DNA of 24,709 nucleotides from a virus. The notes under the pieces are model-generated. The model was not told the DNA's origin. It saw nothing but the letters and a program-made list of their open reading frames with translations, and made no database searches. Location: positions 1-24,709 of the IMG/VR virus record IMGVR_UViG_3300025853_000616. The stretch is one strand, 5' to 3'. Positions 16,293 to 22,987 of this stretch are shown here, piece after piece; the stretch's first letter is position 1; every line of letters begins with the position of its first letter. The translations under genes and the position numbers were made by a program.

Positions 16293-16555
16293 CACCAAAT
16301 CCTCCAAGTAGAGCCAGACGGTATTGTCACAGTCGCTCCTTCAGAAATACTAACCGACACAAGAGATAGGCCGTTTTTTCCTTCAGCTATAGAGTAATCT
16401 TCAGAGATCACTTGGCTAGACTGGATAATCGGTGCCCCCGTATATTCCTTCAACTGAGAAAGGATTACAGGTTCCGAGTCATCTACGGCGGGAGGGAGAT
16501 TAATTACCCTACTGACTCCACCGTAGTCGTAGTCTGTTAAAATTTGTCTAGACAT
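16292..16555 (-). CDS. Small tail-fibre-adjacent beta protein
   Basis: An 87-residue protein starting one base after the TAA of the 16557-17147 gene (TAAcATG), and ending in a TGATG overlap with the long fibre. The N-terminal part (VINLPPAVDDSEPVILSQLKEY) resembles the short segment often found at fibre attachment points. The C-terminal part (DYSIAEGKNGLSLVSVSISE, GATVTIPSGSTWRIW) is a single beta-hairpin unit that I recall as common in cyanophage structural proteins. It has no signal peptide. Position between a tail protein and the fibre suggests an adaptor that attaches the fibre; this is inference. Confidence 0.82.
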   Translation of the reverse strand: MSRQILTDYDYGGVSRVINLPPAVDDSEPVILSQLKEYTGAPIIQSSQVISEDYSIAEGKNGLSLVSVSISEGATVTIPSGSTWRIW

Positions 16556-16556
16556 G

Positions 16557-17147
16557 TTAGTTCAGTCTGGCGTGTCCGGAAGTAGGGGTGCTAAAGAGCA
16601 CTTTCAGGGTGTTAACGGTGAGGTGGACGACATTGGCGTCTATTTCTGCCCTAGAGGTATTGAACAATTCGACAGATGGGTAGAAACCCAGATTGTGGGC
16701 AATAAACCACTCAGAAGAGGGCGATATCTGGGTGTATTCGAAGGATTTGGGGTTAAACAATGGAATAACGGTCGACGTTTCACGTTCAGACTCAAGGTAG
16801 TCTGGGAGGATGATTCCTCTGTCTCCTTGTCTCGTACCAGGATCTGTTTCTTCTAGTAAATTGCTGGCAACTTCAGACTCTGCCAAGTAATAATCCCTGT
16901 CAGTCCACCGTTGCCACCCCCACATCTCCTCATTACGGGTATCATGGGGGATTTGAGAGACCGAGTCAGCCGCACGGGCACGGAGATTTCTCAGTGGTCC
17001 GGGATTTACCCGATTGCGGGTCAGCAAATACTCGGGTTGACTGAGCATTTGCCTAGTCAAAGAGCTGGCTTGAGTTTCGCGAGAACGAAAATCAGCCTTC
17101 TTTCCCTCAGAGTCCCAGTATTCATACGGGTTTTTCTGTACAGCCAC
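16557..17147 (-). CDS. Tail protein with C-terminal phage beta-domain
   Basis: A 196-residue protein with a GTG start; a GAGAG stretch about 10 bases upstream could act as ribosome binding site. The N-terminal ~130 residues are charged, Arg/Glu-rich and probably partly unstructured or helical. The C-terminal ~60 residues have the pattern SSEWFIAHNLGFYPSVELFN, VVHLTVNTLKVLFSTPTSGHARLN. I recognise this module at the C-terminus of many short phage tail and fibre proteins (a beta-sandwich often used for trimer assembly or binding). It heads the first minus-strand unit, directly ahead of the fibre genes, and may be a fibre-attachment or short-fibre protein. Confidence 0.84.
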   Translation of the reverse strand: MAVQKNPYEYWDSEGKKADFRSRETQASSLTRQMLSQPEYLLTRNRVNPGPLRNLRARAADSVSQIPHDTRNEEMWGWQRWTDRDYYLAESEVASNLLEETDPGTRQGDRGIILPDYLESERETSTVIPLFNPKSFEYTQISPSSEWFIAHNLGFYPSVELFNTSRAEIDANVVHLTVNTLKVLFSTPTSGHARLN

Positions 17148-17163
17148 TGGCTATCTCTCTCTA

Positions 17164-17178
17164 TATCTTGCTTTCAAC
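17164..17178 (-). promoter_or_regulatory. GTTGAAAGC-N4-TA promoter-like motif (unit 1, long fibre unit)
   Basis: On the minus strand the motif reads GTTGAAAGC, AAGA, TA. It starts 31 bases before the GTG at 17147 and would drive the unit that includes the long fibre. The divergent plus-strand genes begin only 61 bases away. Promoter role inferred. Confidence 0.6.
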
Positions 17179-17195
17179 TAAACTGGGTAAAATCC

Positions 17196-17210
17196 GGTGA
17201 AGGACGAGTA
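17196..17210 (+). promoter_or_regulatory. Degenerate copy of the promoter-like motif upstream of 17239
   Basis: GGTGAAGGA, then CGAG and TA. This matches the GTTGAAAGC-N4-TA motif at six of nine bases and keeps the TA at the same distance. It starts 43 bases before ATG 17239, much as the sheath copy starts 44 bases before its gene. Weak on its own; supported by position. Confidence 0.35.
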
Positions 17211-17238
17211 TAGGGCAAATTTTCCCACTAACATACCC

Positions 17239-17610
17239 ATGGCACTTTCTAGTAAATCTCTCCGAGACCTGGAGACAACAGCTAAAGAAACTGGATCTGA
17301 ATTTGATTTCGGTGACCCGGAAGTCATCGCAGTAGAAATTTCTCCGGGCAAATTTTTACCTCTACAAGAACCTAGCGCTGAAGACCTGATCGAAATCTCC
17401 AAGATCTCTGAGGACAAATCACTCGATGAGATCCAGGCCACACTTAAGACGATCTGTATTCTCCATTCCCCCGAACCAGGTGGTCGTAAACTCACCCTAA
17501 AAGATGCGAAGCGTCTAAGGGCAAAGCAGATCAAGAAGCTTGGTGAGGCTATTAATCAATTACTGGGTGATAGCGACATGAAAAGCGAAAACGATAACGA
17601 CCAGGATTAA
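17239..17610 (+). CDS. Small protein, possible tail assembly chaperone
   Basis: I choose ATG 17239 (123 residues) rather than the GTG at 17197, because the GTG would lie inside the promoter-like motif and its extra residues look random. The core pattern PLQEPSAEDLIEISKISE, then KTICILHSP and LTLKDAKRLRAKQIKKLGEAINQLLG, resembles tail-assembly-chaperone proteins of contractile and siphophages in general shape: a short beta part followed by helices. The C-terminus is acidic and Asn/Asp-rich. It lies just before a frame that starts oddly (see 17624-18037), and both are upstream of the sheath. The chaperone role is a guess from pattern and position. Confidence 0.7.
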   Translation: MALSSKSLRDLETTAKETGSEFDFGDPEVIAVEISPGKFLPLQEPSAEDLIEISKISEDKSLDEIQATLKTICILHSPEPGGRKLTLKDAKRLRAKQIKKLGEAINQLLGDSDMKSENDNDQD

Positions 17611-17623
17611 CCACAATTACACA

Positions 17624-18037
17624 GTGACGTGTGTGGACGGTAAAGGCAGAGAATTGTCATTCCGAGACATCACTGGTGACGACTTGGAGTATCTGGACAT
17701 GCTCTTTGATGAGGATGAACAACCGGTTCGAAACGACAAAGTGATTGAGTTGCTTACGTATCTATGTACGGGTGAAAACGTGTCTATGGCTCGTCTAACC
17801 CACTATACGATACACCAGTTATTTATCGAGCTAAAAACACACATCCTGTGCAATTATATGACTAAAGAAACATGGCTTGGCCAATGTTACTCTATTCAAA
17901 ACGGTTCGTTTCAGAACCTCGCTTTCATGGAAAGTGTTCCCATGTCTAAATTTGTTGCCATGTGTAAAATTCACAAAGAGGCTATGGATCAAATTAATAA
18001 CAATGACAAAACAACAGAGTTCATCGACAAAGTTTAG
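17624..18037 (+). CDS. Small protein, possible tail or baseplate assembly factor (start uncertain)
   Basis: A 137-residue reading from a GTG at 17624 that lacks a ribosome binding site at normal distance. The frame is open back to 17582, and the extra residues (TRINHNYTV) would complete a beta-strand with TCVDGKGRELSFRDITGDDL, so the true protein may begin earlier. It could start at a non-standard codon or be reached by a +1 shift from the preceding gene. The fold looks like a short beta-hairpin followed by helices, the shape of many tail-assembly and baseplate-hub helper proteins. It overlaps the next gene by 35 bases. No family identified with confidence. Confidence 0.68.
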   Translation: MTCVDGKGRELSFRDITGDDLEYLDMLFDEDEQPVRNDKVIELLTYLCTGENVSMARLTHYTIHQLFIELKTHILCNYMTKETWLGQCYSIQNGSFQNLAFMESVPMSKFVAMCKIHKEAMDQINNNDKTTEFIDKV

Positions 18038-18284
18038 TGAAGAACTAGACCCAAAAGAAATAATGGACATGATGTTTGTCCTGTACCAAGTCTCTAAGAG
18101 TCGTAGTTTTATCGAGCTTAGCAGGTTTGTGAATCTCTCAGCGGAGGTTATAGGGCCAAACGACTTTAATCTCCTCTTACGAGGAGTAATACGAATGATG
18201 GGTAACTCAAAATGTGGACAAGAACTATGTTCAGACTGGTTAATGACTAATCTGTACGAACTGTACAAGGCCTTGGGAGTGTAA
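18003..18284 (+). CDS. Small helical protein of unknown function
   Basis: ATG 18003 gives 93 residues (MTKQQSSSTKFSEELDPKEI...). The same frame is open further upstream, but those residues lie inside the previous gene and look like shadow sequence. The protein is nearly all helical, with a patch of methionines (IMDMMFVLYQV) and two cysteines (NSKCGQELC). It overlaps the previous gene by 35 bases and ends 61 bases before the sheath. I do not recognise it. Its place between possible assembly factors and the sheath suggests a tail-assembly role, by inference only. Confidence 0.7.
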   Translation: MTKQQSSSTKFSEELDPKEIMDMMFVLYQVSKSRSFIELSRFVNLSAEVIGPNDFNLLLRGVIRMMGNSKCGQELCSDWLMTNLYELYKALGV

Positions 18285-18301
18285 ATAGTCACCCACTTCC
18301 C

Positions 18302-18316
18302 GTTGAAAGCTATTTG
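18302..18316 (+). promoter_or_regulatory. GTTGAAAGC promoter-like motif upstream of tail sheath
   Basis: GTTGAAAGC, TATT, TG: one base away from the usual TA. It starts 44 bases before the TTG start of the sheath. The leader also has a short inverted repeat, GTTGA (18302-18306) with TCAAC (18326-18330). Promoter role inferred. Confidence 0.55.
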
Positions 18317-18345
18317 ATAGGACTGTCAACAACGGAGATTAAGCC

Positions 18346-21210
18346 TTGGCAACTTCGATTACAGTGAATGCCGCTTCGCTAAATAGACCGGGTGTATTTG
18401 TCGCCCAGTCTGTCACAGGCGGACTTCCACAGCCCATCGCTAGCCATGCTGTAGGTTATTTGTTCGGTACTACTCCTGCCGATGAATACTATGGTGAAGG
18501 AAGCGAGGGCATTTACTCAGAATTTATTCCTTATGTCCCCACCCAAGTTGCATCGGTAGAAGACTACCTGCAAAAAGTCGGTGGAACTATTCCTAATACC
18601 AGTGTCGGAGCACTAACTACCTACGACGCCATTAAGGGATATTTCGACAACGTCGGCGTAAACGGTATTCTTTACTTTACCCGGGTTACCCCTACCCCGG
18701 AAACCTACATCGACCTGAGTGCGAGTGTAGCAGGAACCGGTTACAACGCATTTGCGTTAAAGGTTAACGGTAGATACTTCGGTACCCCGATTAATGTCCC
18801 TGACGGAGACGGTGATGAAATCAGAGTTATCACCACTACCGGGATCGATGCTATTGATAACGCAAGAGATCTTTTCTCCTACCTCAGCAGTGTCGACTCT
18901 GACGGATTCTCAGATTTTTACAAAGTCGAGCAGACTGCGACTGAAGCTATTCAAGGTAAATTCCGTATCTTCTCCAAGGATAGCGCAGAACTCCCCCAAG
19001 TAGATCGATTCGTAGCGTTTAACTTTAGCGACACGGGATACGCATCGCCTGAAAATCTTAACACCAGCAGTGTCGTAAAACTCTACACCTCGGTGAAAGA
19101 GATTAACTTCCGTTGTGATAGCAGATACGTGAGCAACAGAGAACGTGTTCTGTATGTGGATGGTTCGGCTGTTAGCCTATTTATTGCTGATAAGAATGCT
19201 GATACTCCTGGCACTTACGACCCGTCCGCTGACCAGTCTGCCATCTTAAAGGCATATTTAACTACTTCGACTGATCAAAAGGGAGCCGGAGCATATGCTT
19301 CTGTGGCCGATATCCCGAATGATAAGGTAATCGCTATCTCCAAAGACTTTAGCTCGGGAGTGGGAGCTGGTGATAAATGGCCCGATGCTGATGCGGCTTA
19401 CTGGCAGTATGACGCCGAGGCAACTCCGGGAACTATCTTTGAAAAACTGGTCGATGGCGTATCTGGTGATCCGATCGTTCCTACCGGAGATGTAAGCAAC
19501 AATGGCCTGAGCCGCTCGGGATACCTGCCTAACTCGGTACAGGTATTCTATGTATCGATTGCCGGAGAGAACCGTGCAATTATCGTTAACGGTGCGACTC
19601 CTGACGAACTTGCTGAGAACCTTCGCAACGAGCTGATTTCCATCCTAGAGGAAAAAGAGCTTGCTCAGTATTACGATATCGAATTCGTACCCTCAGGTTC
19701 TAATTACGCTGGCACCGCTTACGCCCCCAATAACGGTCATGCCGTAACTGACAACCTTCTTTCTACCCACGGCTCACCGTTTACCCGCCCTGACCTAGAA
19801 GACATTACTCTGGCCGGCACGGTTACTGTTAGCGCCGGAGTTCTTTCCGGTACGAATACGCTATTCCAGCAAGAGCTTGGAGTTGGCGACAAAATCGTGA
19901 TCAACGGTACCAGATTCGAGGTTCTCACAATCACTAGTAACACCAGCGCTACTGTAGATGTTACTGATGTGACCATCTCTACCCAGTCTGTTGCCAGACT
20001 GGATAAATCTCTAGCCAACGGTTTCGAGTCATTCGACTACGTCCTGAAGATCCGTATTACGTCCAAAAACGGTGTTGTTAGCCCGGTAATCCCTGGAACT
20101 AACCGTCAAGGTCTGATCGATAGCAACGTAGTCAAGCTTACTTCCGAAGAGGAAGACCTCGGTTACACTGGGTACAAACTGACTTCTTCTGCTAAAGCTC
20201 AGGATTTTACCTATGCTATTGAAAAAGGCATGGGTGATGGCTACCAGTCTCCCGGATTCCTGATGGCCCCTGAGGCTTATCGGGTTCTTTCTTACTCCGT
20301 AGATTCTGATATTGCCTCTAAGAGCGAAGCAATTAACGAGAGACTGAAAGTTACTCAGACCCTAGTCGCTGCCGCTGAGGGTCAATTTGGTGTGACGGAG
20401 GGTATTACCAGCACACAGCATGTCGCAATGATCGATTGCGGCGGAGACATTGAAAATCTTTCTCAGGCACAAGAGGAACTAAATGCTGTTAAAAGAGTAG
20501 TCGGATCTTTCTACGGTCACGCTGCTTTCTACGCACCTTACGTAAAGAATCTGGATGACAGATTTGTCCCTGCCAGCTCGTTTGTGGCTGGTATTGCCTG
20601 TAGCCGGTTTATTAACGAGGGTTTCCAACAGCCCCCTGCCGGTTCCCGTTATCCCCTGCGCGGTGTAACTGGTCTGAAATTCCAAATCTCTGCTCAACAG
20701 CAAGAGGTCACTTACGCTCTGGGCTTAAACCCAATCAGATCTCTGCCTAATCGGGGCATTGTTGTCTGGGGAGCCCGGACCCTGTCCAGTAGCCCCCTGT
20801 TCCGATTTGTAAGCACACGGGTGATTCTAAACGTCCTTACGGATGTCATGAACCGTAGCTTTGACGATATTCTATTCGAATCTATCGATTCGGCAAGCAC
20901 AGTTTACAGCCGAGTGACTTCAATCGCTACTCAGGTTCTGAACCAATTCTTCCGTCAAGGAGCCCTATTTGGTAACCGTCCAGAACAGGCTTATCTGGTT
21001 ATCTGCGGAGATAGTAACAACAGCCCGGCTCTTCTTGAGCAGGGTACTGTGAGAATGGATGCGTATGTAGCTACCTCTCCTACTCTAGAGCGTCTAGCAA
21101 TTACGATTGTTCGAACTCCTGCCGGACAGGTTTCGCTCCTTAGCGATAGCTTTAGCCGTAACGAAGAACGCTTTACCGCATTCCTCGAAGCTACCAACCT
21201 TAACGTTTGA
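18346..21210 (+). CDS. Contractile tail sheath protein, unusually large
   Basis: A 954-residue protein starting at TTG 18346, with GGAG at 18334-18337 as ribosome binding site. The N-terminus (ITVNAASLNRPGVFVAQSVTG) and the C-terminal third (SPGFLMAPEAYR at ~635-646, FYAPYVKNLDDRFVPASSFVAG, NRGIVVWGARTLSSSP at ~802-817, FRQGALFGNRPEQAYLVICG) are clear tail-sheath signatures. It polymerises around the tail tube and contracts to drive infection. T4 gp18 has 659 residues, so this one carries about 300 extra residues, mostly between ~120 and ~620. One insert (488-545) is a beta-domain also found in the decoration protein. No tail-tube gene follows it directly, which is unusual. Confidence 0.95.
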   Translation: MATSITVNAASLNRPGVFVAQSVTGGLPQPIASHAVGYLFGTTPADEYYGEGSEGIYSEFIPYVPTQVASVEDYLQKVGGTIPNTSVGALTTYDAIKGYFDNVGVNGILYFTRVTPTPETYIDLSASVAGTGYNAFALKVNGRYFGTPINVPDGDGDEIRVITTTGIDAIDNARDLFSYLSSVDSDGFSDFYKVEQTATEAIQGKFRIFSKDSAELPQVDRFVAFNFSDTGYASPENLNTSSVVKLYTSVKEINFRCDSRYVSNRERVLYVDGSAVSLFIADKNADTPGTYDPSADQSAILKAYLTTSTDQKGAGAYASVADIPNDKVIAISKDFSSGVGAGDKWPDADAAYWQYDAEATPGTIFEKLVDGVSGDPIVPTGDVSNNGLSRSGYLPNSVQVFYVSIAGENRAIIVNGATPDELAENLRNELISILEEKELAQYYDIEFVPSGSNYAGTAYAPNNGHAVTDNLLSTHGSPFTRPDLEDITLAGTVTVSAGVLSGTNTLFQQELGVGDKIVINGTRFEVLTITSNTSATVDVTDVTISTQSVARLDKSLANGFESFDYVLKIRITSKNGVVSPVIPGTNRQGLIDSNVVKLTSEEEDLGYTGYKLTSSAKAQDFTYAIEKGMGDGYQSPGFLMAPEAYRVLSYSVDSDIASKSEAINERLKVTQTLVAAAEGQFGVTEGITSTQHVAMIDCGGDIENLSQAQEELNAVKRVVGSFYGHAAFYAPYVKNLDDRFVPASSFVAGIACSRFINEGFQQPPAGSRYPLRGVTGLKFQISAQQQEVTYALGLNPIRSLPNRGIVVWGARTLSSSPLFRFVSTRVILNVLTDVMNRSFDDILFESIDSASTVYSRVTSIATQVLNQFFRQGALFGNRPEQAYLVICGDSNNSPALLEQGTVRMDAYVATSPTLERLAITIVRTPAGQVSLLSDSFSRNEERFTAFLEATNLNV
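19807..19980 (+). repeat. Shared beta-domain inserted in the sheath
   Basis: Codes for sheath residues 488-545 (GTVTVSAGVLSGTNTLF, ELGVGDKIVINGTRFEVLTI, SNTSATV). It matches the domain at 23216-23395 in the decoration protein in strand pattern and in the ELxVGDxIxI core. Confidence 0.75.
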
Positions 21211-21225
21211 CGTTGAAAGATTGAT

Positions 21226-22815
21226 ATGGCACGGAGACTTCGCAAAAACCTGGAAGAAGTTCTAAACGCTGATTCCCCTCTGACCGAGCAACAACCCAAG
21301 AGAACCGTATACATCGAATTATTTCGTTCCGGTCCTCAAATTAGTTCGAGCGGCCAGAAGATGGTTTTTGCGGACGAAGATCTTGATCAGGTGGTGACTA
21401 GCTATAACCCAAATAAGCATGAGGCACCCCTGATCATCGGTCATGACCAGGACGACGGAACCCCAGCCCTGGGTTGGGTACGTGAAGTGTGGCGAAAAGG
21501 CAAATCTCTTTGGGGGAAAGTTGAACTAACTCCCAAGGCAGAACGCCTAATTCGCGACGGAGTATTCAAGAAGGTCAGTAGCTCGTTCTACTTGCCCGAT
21601 GCGGATACTAACCCGACACCCGGCCAACTGGCATTGCGCCATCTCGGCCTTGTGTCTATACCTGCGGTAAAAGGCCTTACGGCTTTTTCCGAGACACCCC
21701 CCGAAGGCTCGATAACTATTACTCCAGCGGAGTCTTCTATTTCATTTCAGGAAACTTTACCAACTATGGCTAAGAGAAAAACCGAAGCCCCCGTTCAAGA
21801 GACTAAAGTTGTCGACCATGCCGATGGGCGGGGCATGACTATTAATGTAAACATCAATGGCATGAAAGCCACTGATGAAGAGGGACAAGATGTCCAGGAA
21901 ACTGGTGCTGCTGCTCCGTATGACATGGAATACGGAGATGACATGGCTCCCGATCCCATGATGAGCCCTGACCCTATGGCCCAGGAGGGAATGCAATCCC
22001 TTCAATCCGCCTCGATGGTCGAAGGACCTGATGGTGAAGAGATGGGCGATGAAGACGGTGGAGAAGCTCCTCCGGTTGATGAAGAAGGTGCAGGTCCGGA
22101 CGGGATGGAAGGCGAAGATATGCCACCTGAAGAGGTAGGGATGGAGCCCGAAGCCGAGGATATGTCCGGTGATGACGATGAGCAAGTCGCTGCCGATCTC
22201 GCTTCTCAGTACACCGAAGATCAACTCATCATGGCCCTTTATCAACTTGCTCAGGGGTCTCAGGAGATGGGTGAAGGCATGATGCCTGGCTATTCCGAGG
22301 CTGACGCCTCGGAAGAAGAGGTAGTTGAAGCCGAAGCGACTGATTTCTCGGAGACGCAGTCCCCGGATCCTCTGGCCGCCAAGGTTGCCGAACTCGAAGA
22401 AGAGCTTGCCTCCCAAAGACGCCTCATGCGTCAAAAGGAGATCACAGATTTCTGTGAAAAGCTGTACGAGGGAGGTAAACTTACAGAACAAATTGTCCCC
22501 ATTTCCGATCTCACCCGGTTCATGGAGACTCTTAATCCAAAGAATAACGTGAACTTCAGCGAAGCGGGTAAGGCTACCCAATTCGAATTTATGAAGGGCA
22601 TGTTGGAGAAGCTGCCCGCGATGGTTAGCTTCAATGAGGTGGCTACCCCTTCTACCGCACCCAAGAAGCCAAAGGCCCCTAAGCCTAACGCAGACGGATA
22701 CGTCTACGATCAACGTAGCGCAGAAGTACATGCTAAAGCCGTGGAATACTCCGAGGCCAATGGTACGGACTATATGTCTGCTTTGAAGCTTGTTCTCGAA
22801 GAAGACGAAGACTGA
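21226..22815 (+). CDS. Mu gpI-like prohead protease fused to scaffold
   Basis: A 529-residue protein. Residues ~25-155 resemble the Mu-like prohead protease family (gpI): RTVYIELFRSGPQIS, then APLIIGHD with a possible catalytic His73, ALGWVREVWRKGKSLWGKVELTP, FKKVSSSFY with possible catalytic Ser118-120, and LRHLGLVSIPAVKGL. Residues ~214-385 are very rich in Asp, Glu, Met, Gly and Pro, and ~381-420 form a coiled coil (AAKVAELEEELASQRRLM), as expected of a scaffold. The C-terminus is Lys/Pro-rich. It should process and shape the prohead, then be cut away. An internal ATG at 21766 could make the scaffold alone. It starts 15 bases after the sheath stop and precedes decoration and capsid genes. 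Confidence 0.88.
   Translation: MARRLRKNLEEVLNADSPLTEQQPKRTVYIELFRSGPQISSSGQKMVFADEDLDQVVTSYNPNKHEAPLIIGHDQDDGTPALGWVREVWRKGKSLWGKVELTPKAERLIRDGVFKKVSSSFYLPDADTNPTPGQLALRHLGLVSIPAVKGLTAFSETPPEGSITITPAESSISFQETLPTMAKRKTEAPVQETKVVDHADGRGMTINVNINGMKATDEEGQDVQETGAAAPYDMEYGDDMAPDPMMSPDPMAQEGMQSLQSASMVEGPDGEEMGDEDGGEAPPVDEEGAGPDGMEGEDMPPEEVGMEPEAEDMSGDDDEQVAADLASQYTEDQLIMALYQLAQGSQEMGEGMMPGYSEADASEEEVVEAEATDFSETQSPDPLAAKVAELEEELASQRRLMRQKEITDFCEKLYEGGKLTEQIVPISDLTRFMETLNPKNNVNFSEAGKATQFEFMKGMLEKLPAMVSFNEVATPSTAPKKPKAPKPNADGYVYDQRSAEVHAKAVEYSEANGTDYMSALKLVLEEDED
21766..22815 (+). CDS. Possible internally started scaffold protein
   Basis: In-frame ATG at codon 181 of the protease-scaffold gene, preceded by AGGAAA at 21749-21754, about 11 bases upstream. 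It would give a 349-residue scaffold (MAKRKTEAPVQETK...) without the protease. Mu (gpZ inside I) and lambda (Nu3 inside C) make scaffold from nested starts in the same way. Inferred from position and site quality only. Confidence 0.45.
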   Translation: MAKRKTEAPVQETKVVDHADGRGMTINVNINGMKATDEEGQDVQETGAAAPYDMEYGDDMAPDPMMSPDPMAQEGMQSLQSASMVEGPDGEEMGDEDGGEAPPVDEEGAGPDGMEGEDMPPEEVGMEPEAEDMSGDDDEQVAADLASQYTEDQLIMALYQLAQGSQEMGEGMMPGYSEADASEEEVVEAEATDFSETQSPDPLAAKVAELEEELASQRRLMRQKEITDFCEKLYEGGKLTEQIVPISDLTRFMETLNPKNNVNFSEAGKATQFEFMKGMLEKLPAMVSFNEVATPSTAPKKPKAPKPNADGYVYDQRSAEVHAKAVEYSEANGTDYMSALKLVLEEDED

Positions 22816-22833
22816 GTCAAATCCTTGTAACAA

Positions 22834-22853
22834 CGGGGTAGCTTGCTACCCCG
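22834..22853 (+). other. Hairpin with CUUG tetraloop after protease-scaffold gene
   Basis: CGGGGTAG, CTTG, CTACCCCG: a perfect 8-bp stem with a CUUG tetraloop, 18 bases after the stop of the protease-scaffold gene. No T-run follows, so it is not a typical intrinsic terminator. It may act as an mRNA stabiliser, processing site or attenuator between scaffold and capsid expression. Confidence 0.6.
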
Positions 22854-22864
22854 GCAGAAGGAGA

Positions 22865-22879
22865 GATAACAAGGTTATC
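22865..22879 (+). other. Second small hairpin in the decoration-gene leader
   Basis: GATAAC, AAG, GTTATC: a 6-bp stem with a three-base loop, 11 bases after the CUUG hairpin. Together they give a structured leader in the 172-base gap 22816-22987. No copy of the GTTGAAAGC motif, and no strong ribosome binding site next to the start at 22988, is seen in that gap. Confidence 0.4.
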
Positions 22880-22987
22880 AATTTACCTGTCTGTTCCCGG
22901 TTACATTTAAAGGAAAGACTACACCCCCGAGTTTACAGATGATGCGTCTCTGTACGCTCACCAAACACACTAACGAACATAAACAAA

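Noticed and set aside
16293-16307. Upstream ATG (16307) as fibre start
   Set aside because: ATG 16292 has a well-spaced GGAGG, a TGATG overlap with the previous gene, and the usual MTFGKLQVDQ start. The 16307 ATG lies within that ribosome binding site.
17197-17238. GTG 17197 as start of the possible chaperone gene
   Set aside because: It falls inside the degenerate promoter-like motif, and the added residues look non-conserved. ATG 17239 is preferred.
17877-18002. Upstream extension of the 18003 gene to 17877
   Set aside because: The added residues are an out-of-frame reading of the previous gene. ATG 18003 gives a clean short overlap.
21757-22833. Long antisense open frame (358 codons) opposite the protease-scaffold gene
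   Set aside because: It mirrors the low-complexity acidic scaffold codons, gives His/Phe/Leu-biased sequence with no recognisable domain, and lies fully inside a well-supported gene.
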